Shown here one piece after another: positions 14,828 through 24,416 of a stretch of 64,000 nucleotides of DNA. This stretch comes from Lachnospiraceae bacterium. Lineage in GTDB: Bacteria > Bacillota > Clostridia > Lachnospirales > Anaerotignaceae. The stretch's first letter is position 1, and each line of letters opens with the position of its first letter. A program made the position numbers and the translations under genes. Under the pieces are notes generated by a model that worked only from the letters and a program-made list of their open reading frames with translations, was not told where the DNA came from and made no database searches. The stretch lies in NCBI GenBank assembly GCA_003543235.1, contig DPJA01000009.1, forward strand, positions 124,001 through 188,000, in the 5' to 3' direction.

Positions 14828-17113
14828 TTAGTTTAATGTAGCTGTCTTTGTTGTGTCATCCCAATTGATTTTGCTGTCATTTAAGCCAAGAGCGTAACCA
14901 AGGTCACGAAGTGGAATAAATGCTCTAGAATCTGTGATTTCACAAGCAGCCTGCATCTGAACAGGAACACCATTGATGTTCATTGTCTTAGAACCAACTG
15001 TCATGCTGATTACACGAGCACCAAATGTGATTGTAACAGTCTTTGTTGCGTCATCCCATCTTACGATAGCAACTGTTGATAAAGCTTCTGTTACTCCACG
15101 TACTGGAAGCATTGTGTAGCCATTAGCAATGTAAGCAGGTACATCAAGAGCGATTTCTTTTGTACCAGCAATAATCTTGTCTGCACCGATAGCTACAGAA
15201 ATTGTTGTTGTAAATGTAGAGTCATCCTGGTCACGACCAGCTGTTACTACTTCTACAAAGTTATCAAGTACTGTAACGCTTCTTGTGTCAAATAATACTG
15301 TCTTCTTGTGTGTTCCACCCTTTACTACAGAGTTCTGGAAGAAAGCATTGTCACAAGCATCGTTGCTTTCAGATGTTGCACCAACGTTTATACCAGTTAC
15401 AAGATCGTCAGCAACAAGTGTATCCTCACCAGCAATAAGCTTTAATGCATAGCTACCAGCTGGAATACTTCTGTTAAGGAAAAGTTCATTGTTTGTTATT
15501 TTAAGAACTGCAGGAGTTTTGCTTGATGCTGTTTTAACGTCAATTGTAAGAATGCCGTCTGCTGCATCAACATTATCAATCTTGATGTCACCTTCAACTA
15601 CTTCAACAGTTGGTGTACCGTCAAAGCTAATATCTTCTAACTCAAGTCTAAGTGTTTTGCCTTTTTCTAATGCACCAGCATAAGCTTCTGTAATAACGAT
15701 GTCACCAATTGCTACATTTCTGTAGTCGATTGATACTGGGTTACTTTCAGCTTTAACAGTGATAGGAGCTACAGCTGTACCAAGAACTGCTTCAACATCT
15801 TCTTCAATAGCTGAACCACCAAGAACTGCTGTGATGTCGCCTGTGAAGTCTGGAGCAATTGAAAGCTGGAATGTAAATTCAATTTTAGCTTTTCCTTCGT
15901 GATCTGCTGGGTTTGAAATTGTTAATACGTTGTTTTCAACTGACAAATCTGCGTCTGAAAGACCTTCTTTGTATGCTGGGTCAACAGCAATAATTTTAAC
16001 GCCTGTTGGGAAAGTAATTGTTGTTTTTCTTGAATCTAACCAAGAATCTGCAATTACTTCTTTCATTGTTACTTTAAGTGTATCTAACTCTGCATCTTGA
16101 CGACCTGAATAGAAAACTGGAAGAGTTTTGTTTTCAGCTGTGAAAGTTACTGCAAAAGTTTTTGCTACTGCAACTTCAACAGTTGCTTTAGTCATGTCGT
16201 AACCTGAAACTGTAATTTCAGCTACATCACCAGCAGCGATATCATCTTCATCATACTCAACATTGATGCCAGAAATAGAAAGTGTCATTGCAGTTGTTGA
16301 AGTACTAAAGTTAGGAAGTTTGATGTACATTTCTTCTGCATCTGAATCACAGTAAATACCTGCTGCCTCTGAAGCAGGTGCTGCAGTTACAACTGGTGTA
16401 TCAGTTAATGAAATAACTGGACCTTCAGAACCAGTATAACCTGTAACAGTTACAGTTTCATCTGTAGCATAAGTGAATCCACTTGTAAGCTTAAGTTTAA
16501 GGTAACCTGTTCCTGTATATTCCATAGCGCCTTTTGATGTTTCAGTAATAACGATAGGTTTGATTTCACCGCCAGCTTCTGAAATATCAACTGTTTTTTC
16601 AATTGTTGTTGTTGTTGAACCTGTAACTACGTTAGCGAACTTGTAAGTTCCTGCTGTAATAACAGAATCAAGTGGGTCGATTGTGATTGTAGCTTCACCA
16701 TCTGACTTTAAAGTAGAAGCGATTGGGAATTTGATGTTTGCAGTATCAAAACCATAACCATCAATTGTACCTGTGATCATAGCAATGTTTGATGCTAACA
16801 TTTTAATTGTTGTATCACCATAGCCAAAATCGATAGTTTCTTCATCACCAGTTTCCAAAGGTTCAGTATCAGCACCGATAAAATTAAATTCAGCATTTGA
16901 TAATGTAGCCTTAAATGTTACAGTTGAAGCAGTTTCATCTTCAAGATTTTTCTCAGCAATTTTGAATACAGGTGCAGTATCAGCTGTGAAATTATCATCA
17001 ACGCCGCCTGTAACAATTTTGCTTACTGTGTTTGTTGTAACAGCAAATGCAGTAGCTGGAATCATTCCAACAACCATAATAGCTGCTAACAATAAAGAGA
17101 TTTTCTTTTTCAT
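14828..17113 (-). CDS. Large secreted surface (S-layer-like) protein with C-terminal copper-amine-oxidase-N (stalk) domain
   Basis: 761 residues with a clear signal peptide (MKKKISLLLAAIMVVGMIPATAFA, 1-24). The long middle is Thr/Ala/acid-rich beta-type sequence without recognised enzyme motifs. The last 120 residues form two stalk-type repeats: AYIANGYTMLPVRGVTEAL with WDDATKTVTITFG, then SRAFIPLRDLGYALG with WDDTTKTATL. Such domains anchor or decorate the cell surface in clostridia. A consensus promoter, AAGGAGG ribosome site, long leader and strong terminator imply very high expression, as expected of an S-layer or main wall protein. The S-layer role is inference from composition and expression signals. 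Confidence 0.75.
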   Translation of the reverse strand: MKKKISLLLAAIMVVGMIPATAFAVTTNTVSKIVTGGVDDNFTADTAPVFKIAEKNLEDETASTVTFKATLSNAEFNFIGADTEPLETGDEETIDFGYGDTTIKMLASNIAMITGTIDGYGFDTANIKFPIASTLKSDGEATITIDPLDSVITAGTYKFANVVTGSTTTTIEKTVDISEAGGEIKPIVITETSKGAMEYTGTGYLKLKLTSGFTYATDETVTVTGYTGSEGPVISLTDTPVVTAAPASEAAGIYCDSDAEEMYIKLPNFSTSTTAMTLSISGINVEYDEDDIAAGDVAEITVSGYDMTKATVEVAVAKTFAVTFTAENKTLPVFYSGRQDAELDTLKVTMKEVIADSWLDSRKTTITFPTGVKIIAVDPAYKEGLSDADLSVENNVLTISNPADHEGKAKIEFTFQLSIAPDFTGDITAVLGGSAIEEDVEAVLGTAVAPITVKAESNPVSIDYRNVAIGDIVITEAYAGALEKGKTLRLELEDISFDGTPTVEVVEGDIKIDNVDAADGILTIDVKTASSKTPAVLKITNNELFLNRSIPAGSYALKLIAGEDTLVADDLVTGINVGATSESNDACDNAFFQNSVVKGGTHKKTVLFDTRSVTVLDNFVEVVTAGRDQDDSTFTTTISVAIGADKIIAGTKEIALDVPAYIANGYTMLPVRGVTEALSTVAIVRWDDATKTVTITFGARVISMTVGSKTMNINGVPVQMQAACEITDSRAFIPLRDLGYALGLNDSKINWDDTTKTATLN

Positions 17114-17221
17114 TGTTTGTTTTCCTCCTTGTAATTTGGGTTTTTTTGTTTGCCATCATAAGAGCCATTCTTCCTGCTACCATTTGGTACACGAAGCCTT
17201 GCTCCCTTGAATACAAACTGA

Positions 17222-17250
17222 ATTATAGCACCCCTCATGCTTACCGTCAA
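17222..17250 (-). promoter_or_regulatory. Consensus sigma-A promoter of the surface-protein gene
   Basis: On the minus strand TTGACG (17250-17245), 17 bases and a perfect TATAAT (17227-17222). A second TTGACG lies at 17263-17258. Transcription should begin near 17215, giving a leader of about 100 bases. The rest of the 17114-17536 gap (17264-17490) is AT-rich and shows nothing else I can name. Confidence 0.8.
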
Positions 17251-17493
17251 TAGATTACGTCAAGGTGTAACCTTACTGTAACACTAATGAAATATTAGTA
17301 ATATTAGCTCCGCTACTAAGCCATAATACCTAAATCAAAATGTAACAGGGCTTACTCCTTACGCATAAAAATATGTAGTGGCACGAGAATGCTTTTGTTA
17401 TTATATATTACAAAACCATTTTTTTCAAGTACTTAATATTACAAATTCGTTACATATATCTATTGGTTTTATCTATTTTTAGGTTTTATCATA

Positions 17494-17524
17494 AAAATAG
17501 ACAGAACCCAAAGCTCTGTCTATT
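17494..17524 (-). terminator. Terminator of the TolC-like gene
   Basis: AATAGACAGA pairs with TCTGTCTATT (to 17524) and the minus strand continues into a T-run. It lies 12 bases past the stop. Confidence 0.8.
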
Positions 17525-17536
17525 ATATTTATTAAG

Positions 17537-18670
17537 TTATCCAATTGCACATGGATTTTCAAAACCAAACTTTGTAAGCTCGTAGCTATACTTCAAAGCT
17601 TTAATGTTGTTTTGTATTGTCTTTACCTTTAAATTTGCCTCATCCACGTTAAGCTTAGTGCCTCTGCCTAAGCTCAGGTTAAGCTCTGCAATTGTAAGTG
17701 CAGTTTGTGCTGTTTCCAAATTAGTTTCCATACTTTTAATGTTGCCTTCAATCTCAATCATGCTTTTGTAAGTGCTTTCAATGGCACCTTTAAACGCATC
17801 CTCGGCATTTTTCAATGCAATTTGCCCACTGCTTATGGTGTAATTAATACTGTAAGAGCCATAAGGTGTTGAATCATTAGCAAGTGTAAAATTTTTGTTA
17901 GCAATAACATTCTCTAACGCAACTCTTGATTTTTCCAATGTTGGATTTATAGAGTTACTTTTTGAGATATATGCACTCAACTCACCATTAAGCACGTAAG
18001 GAGTAAATTCTGCTTCATATTGAATAGCAAAATCAATTTCACTTATGCCCATAAGCCTAGCAAGTGTTCTAAATGAATTGCTAATTTCCTGCTTTGTTGT
18101 TTCAACTGAAGCCTCATAGCTTTCCACATTTGCTCTTGCCGATGTAACTTCTGTTTCAGTACACATTCCAAGGCTATTTCTAAGCTTAGCCACCTTGTAC
18201 TTCTCATTGTAAACAGCAAGTGTGTCATCTTCCAGTTCCAACGCCGCTTCGTCAATAACAATTGTACTCATTGCACTTTTAACTGCTTTTTCTATACCTA
18301 TTTTCGTTGCCTCTTTTGCATATCTTTCACTTTTTGTGCTTGCACCTAATGAATTAATGCTCATAAGCTCCGAGTAAGAATCCATTTGAGAATATTGGTT
18401 AACGATTTGTGGATAAACAAGACCTCCAAGGCTTTGTGCAGCGTAACTAGCCTTCTTTTCGTTTAAGTCTATTTCCAAGTCAGACAAAGTAAGCTCTGTA
18501 GAATTTGCAATTGCCTTTGCTAAAACCTCTTCGTAGGTATAAATCTTTTTTTCCGTGGCTACAGTTGTAGTTGTTTTAGTTTTACTTCCCGTAGCTGCGG
18601 CTGCAAAGGTGGGACTAACGGCAAACAAAGAAACTGCCATGGATATTGCTAAAATTTTTCTATACTTCAT
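17537..18670 (-). CDS. Secreted TolC-family (outer-membrane-efflux-like) coiled-coil protein
   Basis: 377 residues with a signal peptide (about 1-26, ending FAAAA). The rest is almost all long alpha-helix with the layout of the OEP/TolC family: YTYEEVLAKAIANSTELTLSDLEIDL near residues 44-69, ALELEDDTLAVYNEKYKVAKLRNSLGMCTETEVTSARANVESYEASVE near 140-185, and the second repeat ending LSLGRGTKLNVDEANLKVKTIQNN near 335-358. The N-G-x-x-T-E/N pattern after a long helix is diagnostic of TolC repeats. In a monoderm spore-former its role is unclear: perhaps a surface-layer or wall-spanning tube. It follows the stalk-domain protein 16 bases downstream. Confidence 0.78.
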   Translation of the reverse strand: MKYRKILAISMAVSLFAVSPTFAAAATGSKTKTTTTVATEKKIYTYEEVLAKAIANSTELTLSDLEIDLNEKKASYAAQSLGGLVYPQIVNQYSQMDSYSELMSINSLGASTKSERYAKEATKIGIEKAVKSAMSTIVIDEAALELEDDTLAVYNEKYKVAKLRNSLGMCTETEVTSARANVESYEASVETTKQEISNSFRTLARLMGISEIDFAIQYEAEFTPYVLNGELSAYISKSNSINPTLEKSRVALENVIANKNFTLANDSTPYGSYSINYTISSGQIALKNAEDAFKGAIESTYKSMIEIEGNIKSMETNLETAQTALTIAELNLSLGRGTKLNVDEANLKVKTIQNNIKALKYSYELTKFGFENPCAIG

Positions 18671-18686
18671 TTGTTAACACTCCTTA

Positions 18687-19415
18687 TTAAGTTCTTTTAA
18701 AATGGAAAGTGTGAACTTCGTTTTTAGTTGAACCTGTTTCTCTAAGGGTAACAGTTAAGTCAGCATTGGTCCATTCTTCATCAAGAAGGTTGAATAAAAG
18801 ATAGCCTTCGTAAGAATCATCATATTCAATATCACTTGTTGACCAGCCATTATCCCAGTCGTTTACAAGCACACTTGCATCAACTGTTTCTCCATCCACA
18901 ACTAACGTTGCTGAACTTGGAATAAGCTGAACCCCAATGTCGTTGTCATTATCCACATCCACAAAAATCTTTGTGTTTCTATCATATGTATCACGTGACA
19001 CACCAGTAACTTCCACTGTATGCTTATTCATTTTACTCTTTATTGGCAGGGTTTCGTATGTATTTAATTTTGAACCCTCTTCAGAATCCTTATCAACGTA
19101 CACAATTTTTTCCACTTCTACTTCTTTAACATATGTCTTTTTGTCAGACTGAATCTCAACACAACGGCTAGGAACATTCCAATTAACTGTTGCTCCAAGG
19201 TTTTCAGACACATACCTTATTGGTACATAAGTGTATCCATTGTAGTTCAGCACTGGCTGGTCTGATGGTGATGCCGTAGCAACTCCGTCAAATTTGAATG
19301 TTACGTCATTAAATAATTTTGCTGTAATATCGCTGTATGCTCCAAACGCTGTAACGGACACCATACATAACGCTCCCGCAACAAAACCCATTGTTGCACT
19401 TTTAAAATTTTTCAT
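18687..19415 (-). CDS. Secreted stalk-domain (copper amine oxidase N-like) protein
   Basis: 242 residues. A signal peptide (about 1-26, ending AFGAY) precedes one stalk-type domain: LNYNGYTYVPIRYVSENLGATVNWN near residues 55-79. A short charged linker (VKEVEVEKIVYVDKDSEEG) leads to a C-terminal beta domain of about 110 residues without a recognised family. It is upstream of the TolC-like gene with a 16-base gap, so both are likely made together at the cell surface. It shares its domain type with the S-layer-like protein. ATG 19415 has a TAGGAGGA site. Confidence 0.8.
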   Translation of the reverse strand: MKNFKSATMGFVAGALCMVSVTAFGAYSDITAKLFNDVTFKFDGVATASPSDQPVLNYNGYTYVPIRYVSENLGATVNWNVPSRCVEIQSDKKTYVKEVEVEKIVYVDKDSEEGSKLNTYETLPIKSKMNKHTVEVTGVSRDTYDRNTKIFVDVDNDNDIGVQLIPSSATLVVDGETVDASVLVNDWDNGWSTSDIEYDDSYEGYLLFNLLDEEWTNADLTVTLRETGSTKNEVHTFHFKRT

Positions 19416-19554
19416 ATTAAAAATCCTCCTATTAAGTAGTTTTTCTCGCCTATCCCCTTATTTTAATGTTTGTAAGAAAAAAACACAATAAAGTTTTCAT
19501 TACAATCCTATTACATTAAACGTATTTAGGCGGCAGAAAGTTTGACAATAAACA

Positions 19555-20550
19555 TTATTTTCTAAACTTTTTTAAAATTCTTATATCCTCGCCAAAAAAC
19601 TTGAGGGTAATACATCCACCCATAAGCCGTGACGTAAGCCTGTCAGAATACTTTTCGCTAAGGTCCTTTAGGGCAAGATTTGTAGATATTATTACAGGTT
19701 TTTTATTCAAAAACCTTGTATTAATTATGTTAAAAAGCTCACCTACAGTGAACACTGTGGTAAATTCTGTACCAAGGTCATCTATTATAAGCAAATCAAC
19801 CCCCAATACATCTTCAAGATAATCACCGCAATCTTCTTCATCGCTCCTGTTAAAACGTTCCTTTTCAATGGCTTTAAAAAGCTGTGATGCTGTAACATAC
19901 ATTACAGTAATGCCTCTGTCCAGCAATTCTCGAGCAATACAGTTACACAAAAAGGTTTTGCCAAGCCCAGGGCTTCCGTACAGCAAGAGATTGTCGAAAG
20001 TTTTGCCAAAGCTTTTAGTAAATTTAAGGCAAGCACTTAAAATACGTTGTATGTTTTCTCTAGGAGAAATCTCCTCGCCCGTTTCCTTGCTAGGTGAATA
20101 GTAGCTTAAATCAAAGGAATCGAAATTTTCCTGCTTTACAATCGCCTTGATATTAGAGCTGTTGTATGCTAAATCCACTAATCTTTGAGAAAAGCAAGTG
20201 CAACGGCTATCCCCTACAAACCCTGTGTCTTTGCAAATAGGGCACTGATATTCCATTTCAAGATAATTGGCAGACAGTCCATTTTCTTGAAGCAATCCCT
20301 CCTTTTCGGCAGTAAGCTTTGCAAGGCTTTCTTTAAGGGAATTTGCTATTTCAACTGCATCTGATGGTGTATTTAAAACCGCCTTTGCCATGGTTATTCC
20401 CGCCATAGAAATTTCATTGTCTATTTCTTCTATACGTGGCAATTTGCTATAAAGTTCCATCCGTTTTTCTCTAAGCCTTGCGGCGGAGGCAGTGCGTACC
20501 TCGTCATAATACCTTATTATTTCCTTATATAAAGCACTTTTGCTTGGCAT
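19555..20550 (-). CDS. DnaI/DnaC-like replicative helicase loader (AAA+ ATPase)
   Basis: Loads the replicative helicase. 331 residues: an N-terminal helical part, a zinc-binding region (YQCPICKDTGFVGDSRCTCFSQRL near residues 96-119), then the AAA+ core with Walker A GSPGLGKTF near 192-200, Walker B LLIIDDLGTE near 253-262 and sensor TNLALKDL near 290. It follows a DnaD-domain gene 13 bases upstream, as dnaD/dnaB and dnaI pair in Firmicutes, so the two probably act together at initiation or restart. Confidence 0.92.
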   Translation of the reverse strand: MPSKSALYKEIIRYYDEVRTASAARLREKRMELYSKLPRIEEIDNEISMAGITMAKAVLNTPSDAVEIANSLKESLAKLTAEKEGLLQENGLSANYLEMEYQCPICKDTGFVGDSRCTCFSQRLVDLAYNSSNIKAIVKQENFDSFDLSYYSPSKETGEEISPRENIQRILSACLKFTKSFGKTFDNLLLYGSPGLGKTFLCNCIARELLDRGITVMYVTASQLFKAIEKERFNRSDEEDCGDYLEDVLGVDLLIIDDLGTEFTTVFTVGELFNIINTRFLNKKPVIISTNLALKDLSEKYSDRLTSRLMGGCITLKFFGEDIRILKKFRK

Positions 20551-20563
20551 ATGCTACCCCTTT

Positions 20564-21550
20564 CTACTTTGTATTTTTCTGTTCAAACTTTTCAAATTCA
20601 TCATAATCATATTGACGCTGTTGGTAATTGGAAAATTTATTTTTAGCCACAGGTTTCTTTTGTTCTTCTGCTTTCTCTTGTTTCTTTGAATTAAATTCGG
20701 TTTCTATTCTGTCAATATCGCTTGTGTTTTTAACACCCGCTGTATGCCAGCTTGCAATTATTTTATCTGCATAGCTAAACGCTGCTTTTCCTGTATTCAG
20801 CACTGTCTTTTCACACGCCATTTCCAAAAGCTCAATTGGCATATTCCAGTCATTAATCCACTTTTTCATAAATTTTTCTTCCGACGCAATGGGATTTCGT
20901 CCACTTTGACCAAAGGCACGAATAATACGTCTAAACTCTGTGTTATATAAATGGATACGCTCGTCCGCATCTTTAGCAGTTGTAATTCCGCTTTCCGCCC
21001 AATCTATAGCTACACGCTCTATATACCGCATATTGCGATGATTATTTTCCGCACAATAGTCAAGCAATTTATTTATAACCTCAAGGCTAAGTCCCAGCCA
21101 GTGATACAATGAAAATATTCCCGCAAGGTCACTGTGGGTAAGCATTCTTCCCAAATATTTCTGTGTCATATCAAAAAGCTGACGAACATCACTATTTTTT
21201 TGTGCATACATATTAAGTTCCTGAGGCTGATATTGAGGCCTGTCCTCCAATAGCATTTTAGGCAGCTGTTTGGTTTCCTTTTTTTGCTCATTTATAGGAA
21301 AAATAATCATGCCATCGTCCATTTTAATAAATCCCTTTTCTTGCCAATACATAGCCGCATCAAAAACTTCGGCAACTGGCATAGAAAGATTTTTTACAAT
21401 GGAAGTAAGGTGAACAGCACCATTTATTGCTGTGCTTTTGGCAAACATATATACAACAATGTACTCTGCTGGTGCACAACTGAGGTATTCTCGCAAAAAG
21501 CCAGCACTAAGCTCTATGTTATTAAACTTTATATCTTTTGCATTATCCAT
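20564..21550 (-). CDS. DnaD-domain replication protein
   Basis: 328 residues. The N-terminal part is winged-helix-like (FLREYLSCAPAEYIVVYMFAKS); two DnaD-type helical domains follow, at about 105-180 and 195-280, with the YIERVAIDWAESGITTAKDA and KIIASWHTAGVKNTSDID patterns (YxxxIxxxWxxxGI type). The C-terminal tail is Lys/Glu-rich with QQRQYDYDEFEKFEQ. It is first in a pair with the helicase loader, supporting a role in primosome assembly. Confidence 0.9.
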   Translation of the reverse strand: MDNAKDIKFNNIELSAGFLREYLSCAPAEYIVVYMFAKSTAINGAVHLTSIVKNLSMPVAEVFDAAMYWQEKGFIKMDDGMIIFPINEQKKETKQLPKMLLEDRPQYQPQELNMYAQKNSDVRQLFDMTQKYLGRMLTHSDLAGIFSLYHWLGLSLEVINKLLDYCAENNHRNMRYIERVAIDWAESGITTAKDADERIHLYNTEFRRIIRAFGQSGRNPIASEEKFMKKWINDWNMPIELLEMACEKTVLNTGKAAFSYADKIIASWHTAGVKNTSDIDRIETEFNSKKQEKAEEQKKPVAKNKFSNYQQRQYDYDEFEKFEQKNTK

Positions 21551-21604
21551 TATACTTCTCCATCCATTTTAAGTATCTGTTAGTATAACACAATCTGCTT
21601 AAAT

Positions 21605-21635
21605 AAAAAAGACCCTGCGGCAATGCCACAAGGTC
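21605..21635 (-). terminator. Terminator of rubrerythrin
   Basis: GACCTTGTGGC pairs with GCCGCAGGGTC (minus strand) with two mismatches, around ATT, then six T residues. Confidence 0.82.
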
Positions 21636-21644
21636 AAAACTTCA

Positions 21645-22184
21645 TTAATAATTTTCAGCTAATATAGCAAAATATGCCTTTGGATGGTCACAAACAGGAC
21701 AAACTTCAGGTGCTTCCTTGCCAATATGAATATGTCCACAGTTAGAACACTTCCAAATTTTTTCTCCATCTCTTGAGAAAACAATTCCATTTTCAATGTT
21801 GCTTAAAAGTTTGAGGTATCTTTCCTCATGCTCTTTTTCAATTTTAGCTACTCCTTCAAAAAGAGCTGCAATTTCGTCAAATCCCTCTGCTTTGGCATCC
21901 TTTGCCATCTTTACATACATATCAGTCCACTCAAATTTCTCACCAGCGGCTGCATCTTTAAGATTTGTTACTGTATCAGGCATACCATCATGAAGAAGCT
22001 TAAACCAAATTTTTGCGTGTTCCTTTTCATTATCAGCTGTTTCAGTGAAAAGAGCCGCAATCTGCTCATAGCCCTCTTTTTTAGCCTTTGAAGCATAGTA
22101 TGTGTATTTATTTCTTGCTTGTGATTCGCCGGCAAAAGCCTCCATTAAGTTAGCCTCAGTTTTTGTACCTTTTAATTCTTTCAT
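21645..22184 (-). CDS. rbr: Rubrerythrin
   Basis: Peroxide-reducing diiron protein of anaerobes. 179 residues: a ferritin-like four-helix domain with ligands in [16 protein letters not shown] (about 13-28), NEKEH (about 53) and IEKEHEERY (about 119), then a C-terminal rubredoxin domain with CSNCGH and CPVCDH near residues 146-169. I start at ATG 22184 because GAGGGAGG lies just upstream; the longer frame to 22250 runs into tagO. Single gene with its own terminator. Confidence 0.96.
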   Translation of the reverse strand: MKELKGTKTEANLMEAFAGESQARNKYTYYASKAKKEGYEQIAALFTETADNEKEHAKIWFKLLHDGMPDTVTNLKDAAAGEKFEWTDMYVKMAKDAKAEGFDEIAALFEGVAKIEKEHEERYLKLLSNIENGIVFSRDGEKIWKCSNCGHIHIGKEAPEVCPVCDHPKAYFAILAENY

Positions 22185-22206
22185 ATGAAATTCCTCCCTC
22201 TCATAA

Positions 22207-23241
22207 TTATTCTTTATTTTTCCACTTGTTATTAAAAAAATATATAACAAAACTTAACACAAACACAGTAAGCATAATAACTACCAGTGTTTTGGTATCT
22301 TTAAATGTTATAAAAATTGCCAAAAGACCGCACAGAATACTAATTCCGTAAAGTATCATAACCGCCTGTTTTTGAGAAAAGCCTCTGTCAATAAGACGAT
22401 GATGCAGATGACCTCTGTCTGGTGTCATTATAGATTCGCCCTTAGCTATACGCCTGCTCATTGCAAAAAGGGTATCAAAAATAGGAAATCCAAGTGAAAG
22501 CATAGAAACAACCAACGCTAACAAGGCATATCCCTTAAAAACACCAAGCACACTGGTTACTGCAAGGGTAAATCCCAAAAATGTTGCTCCTGTATCGCCC
22601 ATAAAAATTTGTGCGGGATTAAAGTTACGTGGCAAAAATCCAAGACAACTTCCCGCAAGTGTTGCCGTAAGTACAACAGCTATTTCATCCCCTGTAACAA
22701 TACAAAGTGCCATAAGGGAAAGTGCTGCAATAGAACTAACCCCTGCCGCTAATCCATCAAGACCGTCTATTAAATTAACAGCATTTGTAACGCCTACAAT
22801 CCATAAAAGAGTAATAGGACCGCTGAGCTTTTGTAACGCTGCGTTGAACGGCCAAAAAACAATATTTATGCGTACGCCTGCAAAAATAACCACAAGTGCC
22901 GCAATTATCTGCACTAAAAATTTAAGCCTTGCCTTCAAATTAAAGCAGTCATCAAACATACCCAGCACAACAATAATGCCGGCACCTATTATAAACCCTG
23001 CCAATTGCCGTGACAGTTTATGGTCCATAAACCTGTACAGCAAAAGCAATGTAAACAAAAATCCAAGAACAATGGCAATTCCGCCCATACGTGGCATAGG
23101 CTTTGCGTGCATACCCCTAGCTTTCGGATAATCTATAGCCCCAACTTTCAGTGACAGTGTTTTAGCAACAGGTGTCATTACGTTGGAAATTGCAAAAGCA
23201 GTAGAAAATGCCGCTATATATAAAACCCAATCGTGTTCCAA
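22207..23241 (-). CDS. tagO: Undecaprenyl-phosphate N-acetylglucosaminyl 1-phosphate transferase (TagO/WecA type)
   Basis: Transfers GlcNAc-1-P to undecaprenyl phosphate, the first step of wall teichoic acid or similar polymers. 344 residues with about 11 membrane segments. Family marks: [15 protein letters not shown] near residues 42-56, DDCFNLKAR near 98-106, [12 protein letters not shown] near 155-166 and the HH-containing [14 protein letters not shown] near 275-288. The start is probably TTG 23241, six bases after GGGAGAGG; an in-frame TTG at 23247 abuts that site. Confidence 0.93.
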   Translation of the reverse strand: MEHDWVLYIAAFSTAFAISNVMTPVAKTLSLKVGAIDYPKARGMHAKPMPRMGGIAIVLGFLFTLLLLYRFMDHKLSRQLAGFIIGAGIIVVLGMFDDCFNLKARLKFLVQIIAALVVIFAGVRINIVFWPFNAALQKLSGPITLLWIVGVTNAVNLIDGLDGLAAGVSSIAALSLMALCIVTGDEIAVVLTATLAGSCLGFLPRNFNPAQIFMGDTGATFLGFTLAVTSVLGVFKGYALLALVVSMLSLGFPIFDTLFAMSRRIAKGESIMTPDRGHLHHRLIDRGFSQKQAVMILYGISILCGLLAIFITFKDTKTLVVIMLTVFVLSFVIYFFNNKWKNKE

Positions 23242-23262
23242 ATTCAACCTCTCCCAAGCATA

Positions 23263-23889
23263 CTATTTTGTACCGAAAATTCTGTCGCCGGCATCACCAA
23301 GACCTGGCACAATGTAGCCATGGTCGTTAAGACATGGGTCATATGCCGCAGTATAAATATCAATATCTTCGTGTGCTGCCTGAACAGCTTTAACTCCGTC
23401 GGGTGCCGCAAGAATACAAAGCATAGTGATTTTTTTGGCACCTCTTTCTTTTAAGAAGCCAATAGCAGCTTCAGCGGTACCACCCGTTGCCAACATTGGG
23501 TCAACAAGAAGCACTTCACTTTCTGCAATATCAGCAGGAAGCTTGCAGTAATATTCAACTGGTATAAGTGTATCTGGATCTCTGTAAAGACCAATGTGAC
23601 CAACCTTAGCCGTAGGCAAAAGTGTCTGCATTCCGTCTGCCATGCCAACTCCAGCACGAAGAATAGGAACAATGGCAATTTTTTTAGAAACCATCTGGCA
23701 ATCAGCCTGCTCGATAGGCGTTTCTACTTTTACGTCAACAAGAGGAAGTTCTCTTGTAGCCTCATATGTAAGCAACAATGCAACCTCGCCAATGAGTTCT
23801 TTAAATTCTTTTGTACCTGTTTCCTTATTTCTAAGAAGTGCCATCTTATGTTTTATAAGTGGATGCTCTGATATAAACAGCTTGCCCAT
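23263..23889 (-). CDS. upp: Uracil phosphoribosyltransferase
   Basis: Pyrimidine salvage: uracil + PRPP to UMP. 208 residues, the normal length. [13 protein letters not shown] near residues 75-87 and the PRPP loop [16 protein letters not shown] near 127-142 are diagnostic, with [13 protein letters not shown] at the C-terminus. It stands between rpiB and tagO in a minus-strand run resembling the ywlC-ywlE-rpiB-upp order of Bacillus. Confidence 0.97.
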   Translation of the reverse strand: MGKLFISEHPLIKHKMALLRNKETGTKEFKELIGEVALLLTYEATRELPLVDVKVETPIEQADCQMVSKKIAIVPILRAGVGMADGMQTLLPTAKVGHIGLYRDPDTLIPVEYYCKLPADIAESEVLLVDPMLATGGTAEAAIGFLKERGAKKITMLCILAAPDGVKAVQAAHEDIDIYTAAYDPCLNDHGYIVPGLGDAGDRIFGTK

Positions 23890-23907
23890 TTTTCGTCCTC
23901 CATAAAA

Positions 23908-24336
23908 TTAATCTTCAATCATATTAATACGTCTTATATGTCTTTCATCATTTGAAAATGGTGTTTCAAGAAAATTCTTAACAATTTCAATAGCAAGCCC
24001 TGCACCTACAACCCTTGCACCCATGGCAAGTATATTTGCGTTGTTATGCTCTCGTGTAGCTTTTGCAGAGAAGCAGTCGTGACAAAGGGCAGCTCTTACA
24101 CCCTTAAATTTGTTCGCAGTAATTGAAATGCCAATACCTGTTCCACAAATAAGTATACCTTTTTCACATTCATTGGTAACTATAGCTTTTGCAACAGCTT
24201 TTGCAAAAATAGGATAGTCGCAGCTTTCCTCGGAATAAGTACCAAAATTTTTGTATTCTATTCCTTCGTCTTCAAGATATTTAATTACTTCTTTCATAAG
24301 CGGATACCCGCCGTGGTCACAACCCAATGCTATCAA
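23908..24336 (-). CDS. rpiB: Ribose 5-phosphate isomerase B
   Basis: Interconverts ribose 5-P and ribulose 5-P. 142 residues of the RpiB/LacAB family: IALGCDHGGYPLMK at 2-15, the Cys-containing GILICGTGIGISITANKFKGVRAA near 60-83, and HNNANILAMGARVVG near 97-111. It starts with TTG 24336, eight bases after GGAAGA. It sits between upp and the phosphatase, a conserved neighbourhood. Confidence 0.95.
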   Translation of the reverse strand: MIALGCDHGGYPLMKEVIKYLEDEGIEYKNFGTYSEESCDYPIFAKAVAKAIVTNECEKGILICGTGIGISITANKFKGVRAALCHDCFSAKATREHNNANILAMGARVVGAGLAIEIVKNFLETPFSNDERHIRRINMIED

Positions 24337-24416
24337 TTATATCTTCCTTCCTATAAAAAACAAATCCCCAAACAGCTTATGTTTATAATATAACATTTCC
24401 AGCACAAAGTATCAAT

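Noticed and set aside
22185..22250. 22-residue N-terminal extension of rubrerythrin
   Set aside because: It overlaps tagO and the ribosome site GAGGGAGG points to ATG 22184.
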